Shown here piece by piece: positions 1-7,933 of a stretch of 64,000 nt of DNA; position 1 is the stretch's first letter, and each line of letters opens with the position of its first letter. This stretch comes from Pseudarthrobacter sp. fls2-241-R2A-127 (GTDB lineage Bacteria; Actinomycetota; Actinomycetes; Actinomycetales; Micrococcaceae): the NCBI RefSeq assembly GCF_030209355.1, contig NZ_JARVSF010000008.1:372001-436000 (forward strand), written 5' to 3'. A program made the position numbers and the translations under genes. The notes below the pieces were generated by a model. It worked only from the letters and a program-made list of their open reading frames with translations, searched no databases and was not told the DNA's origin.

Positions 1-926
1 CCGCCGCGCCAGAACTTGTCATCGTCCCGGTGGGTCAAGCCGGTTTCCCGGGCGGTCCCTTGGGGTTCGCGGTTGTACCGGGCGAGGACAACCATGGCCA
101 GTCCAACGCCGGCCAGCACCGGGACCACCACCACCACCGCAGCCCAGTGCGCCCTGGTTCCGGTCCACATCAGCAGTGACGAGCCCATCATCCCCAGCGC
201 GATCATGCCGGCCAGGCCGAGCAGGGCCCGTGCCCCGAGCGAGGCGTACTGCCGGTGCCAGCGCGCCGAGGCCTGCGGGTGCGCGGGGTCGAGGTCGGCC
301 CGGCCACGGAGGATGCCCGCTGCGATGACGGACAGCAGCAGGGTGACGATGACCTGGACAATAACCAGGGAAAAGGCAGTCCCGAACGACTTCGGCGCCA
401 GCCGGTCGGCCTGGCCGCCGGCTCCGTAGTGCACAGCCAGCAGGGCCGGCATCGAAGGATATTCGACGACGCCGATCGCCCCGGTCGCCACCGTCACCGT
501 GACCGGGAAGGCCAACCACAGCCAGGGAAACCGGGGCGGGTCCGACCGGAGGCCGGTATCGACGGCGATGCCTTGGTGAAGGCCGCCATACCAGTTCCCG
601 GCAGCCTTGGCAGCGCGGATTTCCTGGTTGGCAAGGAAGAAGCAGCCGTACCAGGCGCCAAGGAGCAGCAGCACCGAGACGGGCAGCAGGAACGTGGCGC
701 CTGTGGCGGCGAAGGTGCCCGCTCCGGCCACGGCGGTGAGTACTCCGCTGAGCAGCACCCTCCACCGCTAGCGCCTGGACTGGGCCACCACCACCGGATC
801 ACCAACGTGCCCATCCGGCACCCGCACGCCGAAAGGGACCGTGGGGCTGGTGATGGACGGCAGCACCAGCGCCAGGAGGAGCACCAGCGCCAAGAGAACG
901 GAACTCAGGATAATACCGGGGGTCAT
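1..926 (-). pseudogene. DUF1648/DUF5808 membrane protein, interrupted by an in-frame TAG and cut by the window edge
   Basis: Reading leftward from the ATG at 926, the frame encodes a hydrophobic N-terminus and then meets TAG at 768-770 after 52 codons. The same frame stays open from there to base 1. The continuation has several membrane segments, a DUF1648-like stretch (PSMPALLAVHYGAGGQAD) and ends at the window edge in DDDKFWRGG, the start of a typical DUF5808 C-terminus. The ATG overlaps the stop of the upstream GntR gene (ATGA), so the two are translationally coupled. This pairing is common in Firmicutes and Actinobacteria, where such proteins are linked to SdpI-like immunity or envelope stress. 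A single base change (TAC or TAT to TAG) would explain the stop. It is either a real nonsense mutation or a sequencing error. Confidence 0.75.
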
Positions 927-1315
927 GGCAAATCCTTGCTGGGCGGGGTTTGGAAGGATGCAAGCATGGACTGGCAGGCGTCCAGGACGTCGTCCGCGGG
1001 GACTCCCCTGGCGATGGCTTCGGCCAGCAGGGTTCGCGCCTTTGCCGACCACTCCGCGTGGAATAGCGGGTCCACTGGCGCCGCCGCCACCACCGCCCCG
1101 GTCTTGCGGTTGAGCCGGATGAGGCCCTGTTGGCGCAGCAAGGCATACGCCTTGTTGACCGTGTGGAAATTGATCCCGAAATCGGCGGCCAAGGCGCGCG
1201 TGGCAGGAAGAGTACTGCCCTCCACCAGTCGGCCCTCGGCTATTTCTTCCGTAATCCGGTCCCGAAGCTGCAGGTAGAGCGGTATGTCGCTGGTGAGATC
1301 AAGCGCCAGAATCAT
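923..1315 (-). CDS. GntR-family transcriptional regulator, YtrA type
   Basis: A 130-residue protein with an N-terminal winged-helix GntR domain (IPLYLQLRDRITEEIAEGRL, then TLPATRALAADFGINFHTVNKAYALLRQQGLI) and only a short C-terminal tail. That is the YtrA-like subfamily, which usually represses a neighbouring transporter or membrane protein. The ATG at 1315 follows AGAGGTGC at good spacing; a longer in-frame reading from 1414 has no support. Its stop overlaps the ATG of the DUF1648 membrane gene, so it forms a two-gene operon with that gene. A 12-bp palindrome lies 25 bp upstream and is a candidate autoregulatory operator. Confidence 0.88.
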   Translation of the reverse strand: MILALDLTSDIPLYLQLRDRITEEIAEGRLVEGSTLPATRALAADFGINFHTVNKAYALLRQQGLIRLNRKTGAVVAAAPVDPLFHAEWSAKARTLLAEAIARGVPADDVLDACQSMLASFQTPPSKDLP

Positions 1316-1339
1316 GCTGCACCTCTTTATGCCATCTGT

Positions 1340-1351
1340 TATAGATCTATA
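1340..1351. promoter_or_regulatory. Candidate GntR operator, palindrome TATAGATCTATA
   Basis: A perfect 12-bp palindrome 25 bp upstream of the GntR start, in the A+T-rich patch where a promoter would lie. YtrA-type repressors generally bind palindromes at their own promoters. Assignment to this regulator is inferred from position only. Confidence 0.45.
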
Positions 1352-1623
1352 GCCTCCGGGACGCAACAGGTCGGCCGCATGGCACGATGGCGGCCAGTGC
1401 AGCCCGCCGGCCAAAGCCAGGCCCCGCCGTCGGCCTCCCCATTTCCGTTGCCGCAGGCAAATATCAGCCCAGCTCTGGACTCTTGGGCGGGGCCCAATCA
1501 GACTGTCTACAACAGCTGGCCGGGCGCGCCGACGGCAAGTGGGAAATTCAGCGGCACATGGACGGCTGTATTTATTGGGGTTTTACCGTGATGCCGGTTC
1601 CGCGGCATCGAAAGGACCTGGTC

Positions 1624-3057
1624 ATGCCGGACTTCACCGCATTCTTCCCGCTTATCGCCACAATTTTGGGGGTGCTTGTTGCCGTCGGCTTTATTTGGGT
1701 GGCAACCAAACTGATGTGGAAGGTGGCCGAACCCAACGAGGCCCTGATCATTTCCGGGCTCACCCGCGGAACCCTCGAAACACGCGAAGGAATGGATTTC
1801 AAGATCGTCACCGGCAAGGGCGCCCTGGTGCTGCCCGGCCTCCAGACGGTGCGGCCCCTGTCGCTCACACTGAACGAAACCGAGCTCAAGGTGTCCTGCG
1901 TTACCTCCCAGGGCATCCAGGTAATTGTGGAGGGCGTTGTTATATACAAGATCGGGGACGCTCCGCCGTTTATTGCCAATGCCGCCCGGCGCTTCCTGGG
2001 CCAGCAACCCAAAATGGAAAGCCAGGTCTATAACGTATTTGAGGGCCACCTGCGCTCCATTATTGGCAGCATGACGATGGAGGAAATCATCCGCGAGCGC
2101 GACAAATTGGCGTCGCAGGTGCGCAGCGCCAGCGGAGTGGAGATGGAGAAGCTGGGCCTGGTGGTGGATTCGCTGCAGATCAAGGACCTGCAGGATCCCA
2201 CCGGGTACATCCAGAACATCGCCAAACCGCACATCGCGCAAGTGAAGATGGAGGCCCGCATTGCCGAGGCCACCCGCAACCGCGAGGCCGCCGAGAAGGA
2301 GGCGGAGGCTGCCGCGCTGATCGCCGACGCGCAGAGCGTCTCGGCGATCAGGCAGTCAGTGGCGCAGGCCAACGCCGAACGCGCCAAAGCCAACGCCGCC
2401 CAAGCCGGCCCGCTGGCGGACGCCACGGCCCGGCAACAGGTGGTGGTTCAGGAAACCGAAGTTGCCAAGCTGGAGGCGGACCGGGAAGAGCAGAAGCTGC
2501 AGACCAGCATCCGGAAGCCCGCCGACGCGAAAGCCTACGCCAAGCGCACCGACGCGGAAGGCCAGAAGGCTGCCGACATCTCAGCCGCGGAGGCCCTGGC
2601 CCGGCGCACCGAGCTTGAGGCCACCGCCAATGCCCGCAGAACCGAGTTGCAGGCCCAGGCCAACGCCAACGCCGCGGCTGCGGCCGCCGGGGCCACCAAG
2701 GTCACTGGTGAAGCCGAGGCTGCTGCCACCAGGGCCAAGGGTGACGCAGCAGCCTCGGCCATCAAGGCCAAGGCCCTGGCTGAGGCCGACGGCATCAAGG
2801 CGCGGGCCGAGGCGCTGGGAACCAACCAGGACGCCGTGATCTCGCAGCAGCTCGCCGAAAACATGCCCGCGATCATTGCCGCGGCGGCCGAGCCCTTCTC
2901 CCATGTGGGCCAGATGACGGTGCTGAACGGCGGCGAAGGGGTCAACCAGATGTTGGGCGGGATCCTGGCACAGGTAGGTGATTACCTGCCGGCCCTGTCC
3001 TCCGCGCTCCGGAAGGGCGACGAGGGCAAGCGTACGCCCAAGGCTCCCGGCGCATAG
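1624..3057 (+). CDS. Flotillin / SPFH-domain membrane-scaffold protein
   Basis: A 477-residue protein. One N-terminal membrane segment (residues about 5-30, FFPLIATILGVLVAVGFIWVA) is followed by an SPFH/band-7 domain to about residue 215. A long Ala/Glu/Lys-rich coiled coil follows with the flotillin-type EA repeats, and the tail ends GEGVNQMLGGILAQVG. Flotillins organise ordered membrane microdomains and usually pair with an NfeD protein; here a small OB-fold protein follows 8 bp downstream. The ATG at 1624 is preceded by GAAAGGACC and begins directly before the membrane segment. An in-frame extension upstream to 1387 is not protein-like and was rejected. Confidence 0.9.
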   Translation: MPDFTAFFPLIATILGVLVAVGFIWVATKLMWKVAEPNEALIISGLTRGTLETREGMDFKIVTGKGALVLPGLQTVRPLSLTLNETELKVSCVTSQGIQVIVEGVVIYKIGDAPPFIANAARRFLGQQPKMESQVYNVFEGHLRSIIGSMTMEEIIRERDKLASQVRSASGVEMEKLGLVVDSLQIKDLQDPTGYIQNIAKPHIAQVKMEARIAEATRNREAAEKEAEAAALIADAQSVSAIRQSVAQANAERAKANAAQAGPLADATARQQVVVQETEVAKLEADREEQKLQTSIRKPADAKAYAKRTDAEGQKAADISAAEALARRTELEATANARRTELQAQANANAAAAAAGATKVTGEAEAAATRAKGDAAASAIKAKALAEADGIKARAEALGTNQDAVISQQLAENMPAIIAAAAEPFSHVGQMTVLNGGEGVNQMLGGILAQVGDYLPALSSALRKGDEGKRTPKAPGA

Positions 3058-3065
3058 GGACAGCG

Positions 3066-3308
3066 ATGCACAAAGAGGTGGACCGGAGCCTGACAGGCAG
3101 GATTGGGCGGGTGACCGGCCGCATCGGGCCGGGCACCATCGGAGAAGTCATGCTGCCGTACCTGGGCGGCATCATGGCTTTCCACGCCTACCCTTATGAC
3201 AAGACAAGCGGCTTCGCGGTGGGCGAGGAAGTGCTGGTGATCTACTACGAACCGCCGCAGACGGTCTACGTGGACCAGCTGCCCGATGTGCTGAAGCGCC
3301 CGGCGTAG
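3066..3308 (+). CDS. Small NfeD-like OB-fold protein
   Basis: An 80-residue soluble protein: LTGRIGRVTGRIGPGTIGEVMLPYLGG, then FAVGEEVLVIYYEPPQTVYVDQL. The pattern of an initial G-x-G-x-V strand, an E-V strand and a closing V-x-V strand resembles the C-terminal OB domain of NfeD, without the protease and membrane parts. It lies 8 bp after the flotillin stop and is almost certainly co-transcribed. NfeD/flotillin pairing is well established, so a role as the flotillin partner is likely. The family call rests on the beta-strand pattern and context rather than a diagnostic motif. Confidence 0.72.
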   Translation: MHKEVDRSLTGRIGRVTGRIGPGTIGEVMLPYLGGIMAFHAYPYDKTSGFAVGEEVLVIYYEPPQTVYVDQLPDVLKRPA

Positions 3309-3325
3309 ATGCCGCCGCTCCGTTC

Positions 3326-4357
3326 CTAGCGGCCACCCTCCATCTTGCGGCTGCGCTGCTCTTGCGCCATCGGCCCGTACGGGTAGACACCCGTCTGCGG
3401 CAGGCTGGCCTCGGTCAGCCGGCTGACTTCATCGGCGCTGAGCCGCAGGTCGGCGGCAGCCATGTTGTCGGCGAGCTGTTCAGTGGTCCGAGCTCCCAGG
3501 ATCACCGAGGTCACGGCCGGCCGGTCCGCCAGCCAGGCCAGGGCCACCTGGGCCGGGCTTACCCCGTGGCCGGCGGCGATGTCTTCGACGGCGCCAATGA
3601 CCGTCCACGTGCGGGGGTTGTCATTGCGCGCTTTCCACGCCTCCATGCCGCGTTCGGGGTTCTCCCCTAGGCGGGTCGCACCGGCCGGACGCTGGTCCCG
3701 TTTGTATTTGCCGGACAACCAGCCGCCGCCCAAGGGGGACCAAGGCAGCAGCCCGATCCCCGCATCGAGCGCCGCCGGCACGATCTCGAATTCGATGTCC
3801 CGGACCAGGAGGCTGTACTGCGGCTGCAGGCTCACGGGCGGGTTCCAGCCCTGGCTGCGCGCCGTGTGGACGGCCTTGGTCAGTTGCCACCCGAGGAAGT
3901 TGGAGAAGCCGTAGTAGGCGATTTTTCCGCGGCTCACGGCGTCGTCCAGGAAGCGCAGGGTTTCTTCCAGGGGCGTGATCGGGTCCCAGGCATGCAGCTG
4001 GTAGAGGTCGATCTGGTCCACGCCCAGCCGGCGGAGGGAGTCATCCAGCGCGCGGGTCAGCCGGCGACGCGACGTTCCGACGTCGTTCGGCGCCGTTCCC
4101 ATCGGAAAGCGTCCCTTCGTGGCGATGACCGCCGTGTCACGCAGCGCCGGCCGTTGGGCGAGCCAGCGGCCGATGATCTCCTCCGAGGTGCCGGAACTGT
4201 AGACGTCTGCGGTGTCGATAAAGTTGCCCCCCGCGTTAAAGTAGCTGTCCAGGATGGCGTGCGAGTCTTCCTCGGTGGCTTCGGCGCCGAACGTCATGGT
4301 TCCCAGCGCGTAGTTGGTCACGACGGCGCCGCTGTGGCCCAGGGTTCTGTACTGCAT
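3326..4357 (-). CDS. Aldo/keto reductase
   Basis: A 343-residue NADPH-dependent TIM-barrel oxidoreductase. N-terminal MQYRTLGHSGAVVTNYALGTMTFG and IDTADVYSSGTSEEIIG carry the catalytic Asp and Tyr of the AKR tetrad. The family signature continues with DQIDLYQLHAWDP, and the cofactor-binding C-terminus has SVILGARTTEQLADN. The ATG at 4357 follows GAGGACAACC; a TTG eight codons... six codons earlier has no clear SD. The preceding SMP-30 gene ends 15 bp upstream, so the two form an operon. Together they suggest sugar or sugar-lactone metabolism, but the substrate cannot be read from the sequence. Confidence 0.9.
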   Translation of the reverse strand: MQYRTLGHSGAVVTNYALGTMTFGAEATEEDSHAILDSYFNAGGNFIDTADVYSSGTSEEIIGRWLAQRPALRDTAVIATKGRFPMGTAPNDVGTSRRRLTRALDDSLRRLGVDQIDLYQLHAWDPITPLEETLRFLDDAVSRGKIAYYGFSNFLGWQLTKAVHTARSQGWNPPVSLQPQYSLLVRDIEFEIVPAALDAGIGLLPWSPLGGGWLSGKYKRDQRPAGATRLGENPERGMEAWKARNDNPRTWTVIGAVEDIAAGHGVSPAQVALAWLADRPAVTSVILGARTTEQLADNMAAADLRLSADEVSRLTEASLPQTGVYPYGPMAQEQRSRKMEGGR

Positions 4358-4371
4358 GGTTGTCCTCGCGT

Positions 4372-5265
4372 TCAATGGTGGGTTGGTGGAACGTTCAGTC
4401 CGGCCGCATCACGGGTGCTGGTGCGGATCCGGTACAGGCTTGTGGTGGCCGTGATGTAGAGGTCCCGGCCGTCGGGGCCGCCGAAGCAGAGGTTGGAGAC
4501 CGTTTCCGGGACGTCGATGGAAGCCAACAGCTCGAAGGACGGCGAATAGACCCTGACGGCGGGGCCCGCGGAGGTCCAGATCCTGCCCTCGACATCCACC
4601 CGGAGTCCGTCGGCGGCCTGGCCGTCGGGCAGTTCCACGACGACCCGCCCTGGCCCGCAGACGGCGTCGCGAACTTCGTAGGCAACGATCCTCAGCGGAA
4701 CCCCGTAGCCGGGCCCGGCGGTGTCTGCAACGTACAAGAGTGCCTCATCCGGGGAGAACGCCAGCCCGTTCGGGTGGACGAGGTCTGTGATCACGGCAGC
4801 CAGGGTTCCGGAGGCGGCGTCCAACCGGAACACGTGGCAGCCTCCGTATTCCTGTTCCCCTTCGTGCCCTTCCCTGGTGCCGGGAAGAATGCCATAGGGC
4901 GGGTCCGTAAACCAGATGGAGCCGTCGCGGGCAATAACCACGTCGTTGGGAGAGTTCAGCCGGTGGCCCTGGAAGGAATCCACCAGGCCGGTCACGGTGC
5001 CGTCCTTGTCCCGCTCCACCCGGCGTCGGCCGTGGCTGCACTGCACCACGCTGCCGTCGACGTCGAGCGTGCGGCCGTTGGTGAATTCGACGTCTTGCGC
5101 GTATTCGCGGGTCGCGCCGGTGCCGGGGTGGAATTCCAGGATGCGGTTGTTGGGGATATCGCTCCAGCGAACGGTCTGAGAGGATGGCACCCACAGGGGC
5201 CCCTCGGCCCAGACCGATCCCGTGTAAAGGCACTCCAAGGTGCCGGTCGTCAGTCCATCAGCCAT
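4372..5265 (-). CDS. SMP-30 / gluconolactonase family sugar lactonase
   Basis: A 297-residue six-bladed beta-propeller. SMP-30 hallmarks are an early metal-binding Glu in VWAEGPLWVP, RLNSPNDVVIARDGSIWFTDPPYG, HPNGLAFSPDEALLYVADT and GLRVDVEGRIWTSAGPAVRVYSP. Such enzymes hydrolyse aldonolactones using a divalent metal. The ATG at 5265 has GAAGGTGCG upstream; the twelve-codon longer reading is less likely. The gene sits just upstream of the aldo/keto reductase, and an SDR lies about 150 bp further upstream on the same strand. A dehydrogenase-lactonase-reductase route for a sugar is plausible. Confidence 0.88.
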   Translation of the reverse strand: MADGLTTGTLECLYTGSVWAEGPLWVPSSQTVRWSDIPNNRILEFHPGTGATREYAQDVEFTNGRTLDVDGSVVQCSHGRRRVERDKDGTVTGLVDSFQGHRLNSPNDVVIARDGSIWFTDPPYGILPGTREGHEGEQEYGGCHVFRLDAASGTLAAVITDLVHPNGLAFSPDEALLYVADTAGPGYGVPLRIVAYEVRDAVCGPGRVVVELPDGQAADGLRVDVEGRIWTSAGPAVRVYSPSFELLASIDVPETVSNLCFGGPDGRDLYITATTSLYRIRTSTRDAAGLNVPPTHH

Positions 5266-5412
5266 CGTCGCACCTTCGCATAGGCACCACGATATAGCCA
5301 CGGCACGGGCGCTGCGCCGTTCCCGCGCCGGGGCCGTGGATCTGTCGGGTCCTTGGCTCAGCCGGCTCCGTGACTCAGACAGGAACGCCGGGCAGCACGG
5401 ACGGCGGCGGGG

Positions 5413-6192
5413 TCACCAAACGGAGTCGCCGCGCAGGACGGCGTCGCTGCCGCCATCGATGTAGACCACTTGCCCGCACAGGTGGGTGTTCTCCTCGCCG
5501 CCGAGCCAGGCCAGCAGGCGGGCGACGGCGATCGGTTCGGCGATGCCGTTCAACGGCATCGGCACCATCTTGAGCAGGGCTTCGCGGCCCTGGGCGGTTT
5601 CGATCAGGCCGGCCGTCATGGGGGTGGCGATGACGCCGGGAGCGACGGCGTTGAGGGGAATGCCTGCTCCGGCCCATGTCGCCGTGGGTGCCTGCCTCCG
5701 CACCCACCGCGAGAGCGCCAGCTTGGTGGAGCCGTAGATAAGTCCTCCGGTGGTTTCGGGTTCCTTGGCCAGTACACCGGCGCGGGCAAGGGCCGCTTCT
5801 TCATCCCCTGCGGTGAGCAGGGAAACCAATTCGGGGTCGCTGGGCATCAGCGCAGCCATCGAGGAAACCAGCACGGCCCGCGGCGCCGGGGATCCGGCCA
5901 GGAGCGGGCGCAGGCCATCGAGGGTGGCGATGGTGCCGAAGAAGTTCACGGCGACGGTGGCAGGCGTGGGGGTGGCCAGGCCAGCCACCGCAAACACGGC
6001 GTCAACCTGCCCCGCCAGGTCCCGGACTCCCTGCACCAGTGCTGACCGTCCTTCGGGCGTGGAGAGGTCGGCGGTCACGTCGGCGCCGTGGATGTCCACG
6101 CCTATGACGCGGCTGTTCCGCTGCTCCAGCAGTTCCTTGGTTGCCTTGCCGATGCCGGAGGCGGCGCCGGTGACGACTGATATCCGGGTCAT
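5413..6192 (-). CDS. Short-chain dehydrogenase/reductase
   Basis: A 259-residue classical SDR. The cofactor motif is TGAASGIGKA (residues 8-17). The active-site Ser is near 110 (LVSSMAAL), with Tyr153 and Lys157 in IYGSTKLAL, followed by NAVAPGVIATPM. It resembles the short 3-alpha-hydroxysteroid or coniferyl-alcohol dehydrogenase group in having a brief insertion before the Tyr. The ATG at 6192 follows AAGGGGATC. It is divergent from the FAD oxidase at 6427 and on the same strand as the lactonase and aldo/keto reductase. Substrate unknown. Confidence 0.88.
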   Translation of the reverse strand: MTRISVVTGAASGIGKATKELLEQRNSRVIGVDIHGADVTADLSTPEGRSALVQGVRDLAGQVDAVFAVAGLATPTPATVAVNFFGTIATLDGLRPLLAGSPAPRAVLVSSMAALMPSDPELVSLLTAGDEEAALARAGVLAKEPETTGGLIYGSTKLALSRWVRRQAPTATWAGAGIPLNAVAPGVIATPMTAGLIETAQGREALLKMVPMPLNGIAEPIAVARLLAWLGGEENTHLCGQVVYIDGGSDAVLRGDSVW

Positions 6193-6426
6193 GTGATCCC
6201 CTTGCGCGTTTCGTTGACGTGTGCGATTTCACCGTAGAGGGCGTGGCGGCGGGCAGGACAGGGTCCAACGGCCCCCAGGGTGCGGACCGGTCCGGGCGGC
6301 TGCCGGCGCTCCCTTGACCCTGCCGGGGGCCAGGCGTATACCGAAAGAATCATCGTGCTGGCCCCCGCTGGGCCCTGTATGGAGCCGGCTGCCCCTGGTC
6401 TTCGACACTAAATATCTGGAGTTGTG

Positions 6427-7893
6427 ATGGGTAGCGAACGTTTCGACGTGCTCCGCGAACAGGTCCGCGGGCAGGTCATCGAAGAGGACGACGCCGAGTA
6501 TGAGGCCGCGCGCCTCGTCTACAACGGCATGATCAGCCGCCGTCCCGCAGCAGTGTTGCGGGTCTCGCAGGTGGCGGACGTCCTGGCGGCCGTCCGGTTC
6601 GCCAGGGGGCTCGGAATTGAGGTTGCCGTGCGCGGCGGCGGCCACAGCGCACCGGGGTTCGGAACGGTCGACGGCGGCCTGGTCCTTGATTTCTCGGCCC
6701 GCCGGGGCGTGCGCGTGGATCCTGCGGCACGGCTGGCCCGGGTGGAGCCCGGCGCCACGTGGGCAGACTACAACCACGCCACGCACGCATTCGGGCTGGC
6801 AAGCACGGGCGGGATCATCGGTTCGACCGGCGTTGCGGGCCTGACTCTCGGCGGCGGAATCGGCTACCTGTCCCGGAAGTACGGGCTGAGCTGCGACAAC
6901 CTTGTTTCAGCAGATGTCGTCCTTGCCGACGGTACCTTCGTCACGGCCAGCGATGCGGAGAACGTAGACCTTTTCTGGGCGTTGCGGGGCGGAAGCGGCA
7001 ATTTTGGCGTGGTCACGTCGATGGAGTTCCGGCTGCACCCGGTGGATATGGTGCACGTGGGGATCATGTTTTTCGATGCCTTGGCCGGGGCCACGGTGGG
7101 TGCTGCCTACCGGGAGTGGATTGCCGCCGAACCCGACGAAATGGGTGCGTTCCTGGGGTTCCACCAGGGCCCGCCGGTTCCGTTCCTTCCCGAAGAATGG
7201 CACGGGAAGCCGGTGGCCGTGATCGCCGGCATGTGGACGGGCGACCTTGACGCCGGACCGGCACACTGGCAGCCGATGCTCGATGCCGGCACGGTTCTGG
7301 GCAGCTTCTTCGCGCCCATGCCCTACCCTGCGCTGAACATCATGTTTGACGGACTCAGCGGCGTGCCAGGGCTGCAGGGCTACTGGAAGGCCGACTTCCT
7401 GCGGACCCTCAGCGACGAAGCGCTGCGCACCGCCGTCCACTATGCCCCAGGTATTCCCAGCGTTCACTCCGCCAACCATTTCTATCCGATCGACGGAGCG
7501 GTCCAGCGGGTGGCGCCGGAAGCCACCGCATTCGCGTACCGCAATGTTGACTTCGCCCCGGTCATCGCAGCGCAGTGGCCCGATTCCTCCGAGAACGAGC
7601 GGAACATCGAATGGGTCCGGGAGTACTGGGCCGCGCTGCACGAGTTCTCCGAGCCCGGTGGCTACCTCAATTTCCAGGACGCCGACGACCAGTCCAGGAT
7701 CGAGGACACCCTCGGATCGAACTATGCCCGGCTTGCCCGTCTCAAGGCCAAGTACGATCCCGACAACTTCTTCCACGTGAACCAGAACATCAAGCCCGCC
7801 CCGGCCGCGGCGACGCCGGCGCCGGAGGCGTCACCTGAGCAGGACGCCGCGCCCCCGGCGGCACATCCGGCCGAAGGCGCCGCAACGACCTGA
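6427..7893 (+). CDS. FAD-binding oxidoreductase, berberine-bridge-enzyme-like (PCMH FAD domain plus BBE C-terminus)
   Basis: A 488-residue flavoprotein. The PCMH FAD-binding domain contains VRGGGHSAPG, whose His is the usual 8-alpha-histidyl attachment point. GGGIGYLSRKYGLSCDNLVSADVVLADG and LRGGSGNFGVVTSMEFRLHPV follow. The C-terminus carries the BBE signature YARLARLKAKYDPDNFFHVNQNI. The Cys used by bicovalent BBE enzymes is not in the usual place, so mono-covalent attachment is likely. The ATG at 6427 fits GGAG five bases upstream. A low-complexity Ala/Pro/Glu tail of about 30 residues is unusual. These enzymes oxidise sugars or alkaloid-like alcohols to lactones or ketones; the substrate is unknown. 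Confidence 0.88.
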   Translation: MGSERFDVLREQVRGQVIEEDDAEYEAARLVYNGMISRRPAAVLRVSQVADVLAAVRFARGLGIEVAVRGGGHSAPGFGTVDGGLVLDFSARRGVRVDPAARLARVEPGATWADYNHATHAFGLASTGGIIGSTGVAGLTLGGGIGYLSRKYGLSCDNLVSADVVLADGTFVTASDAENVDLFWALRGGSGNFGVVTSMEFRLHPVDMVHVGIMFFDALAGATVGAAYREWIAAEPDEMGAFLGFHQGPPVPFLPEEWHGKPVAVIAGMWTGDLDAGPAHWQPMLDAGTVLGSFFAPMPYPALNIMFDGLSGVPGLQGYWKADFLRTLSDEALRTAVHYAPGIPSVHSANHFYPIDGAVQRVAPEATAFAYRNVDFAPVIAAQWPDSSENERNIEWVREYWAALHEFSEPGGYLNFQDADDQSRIEDTLGSNYARLARLKAKYDPDNFFHVNQNIKPAPAAATPAPEASPEQDAAPPAAHPAEGAATT

Positions 7894-7899
7894 GGTGCG

Positions 7900-7918
7900 G
7901 CCGGCCCCTGTGGCCGGC
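7900..7918. terminator. GC-rich hairpin between convergent genes
   Basis: A seven-bp perfect stem GCCGGCC / GGCCGGC with a five-base loop lies in the 40-bp gap between the ends of the FAD oxidase (+) and the DUF2264 gene (-). No T-tract is evident on either strand, so bidirectional terminator function is a guess from position and stem strength. Confidence 0.4.
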
Positions 7919-7933
7919 ACCGGACGATCACGG

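Noticed and set aside
255-1277. Long plus-strand open frame opposite the GntR/DUF1648 genes
   Set aside because: Arg/Gly/Gln-rich shadow of high-GC coding DNA with no SD or motif; the minus strand holds the real genes.
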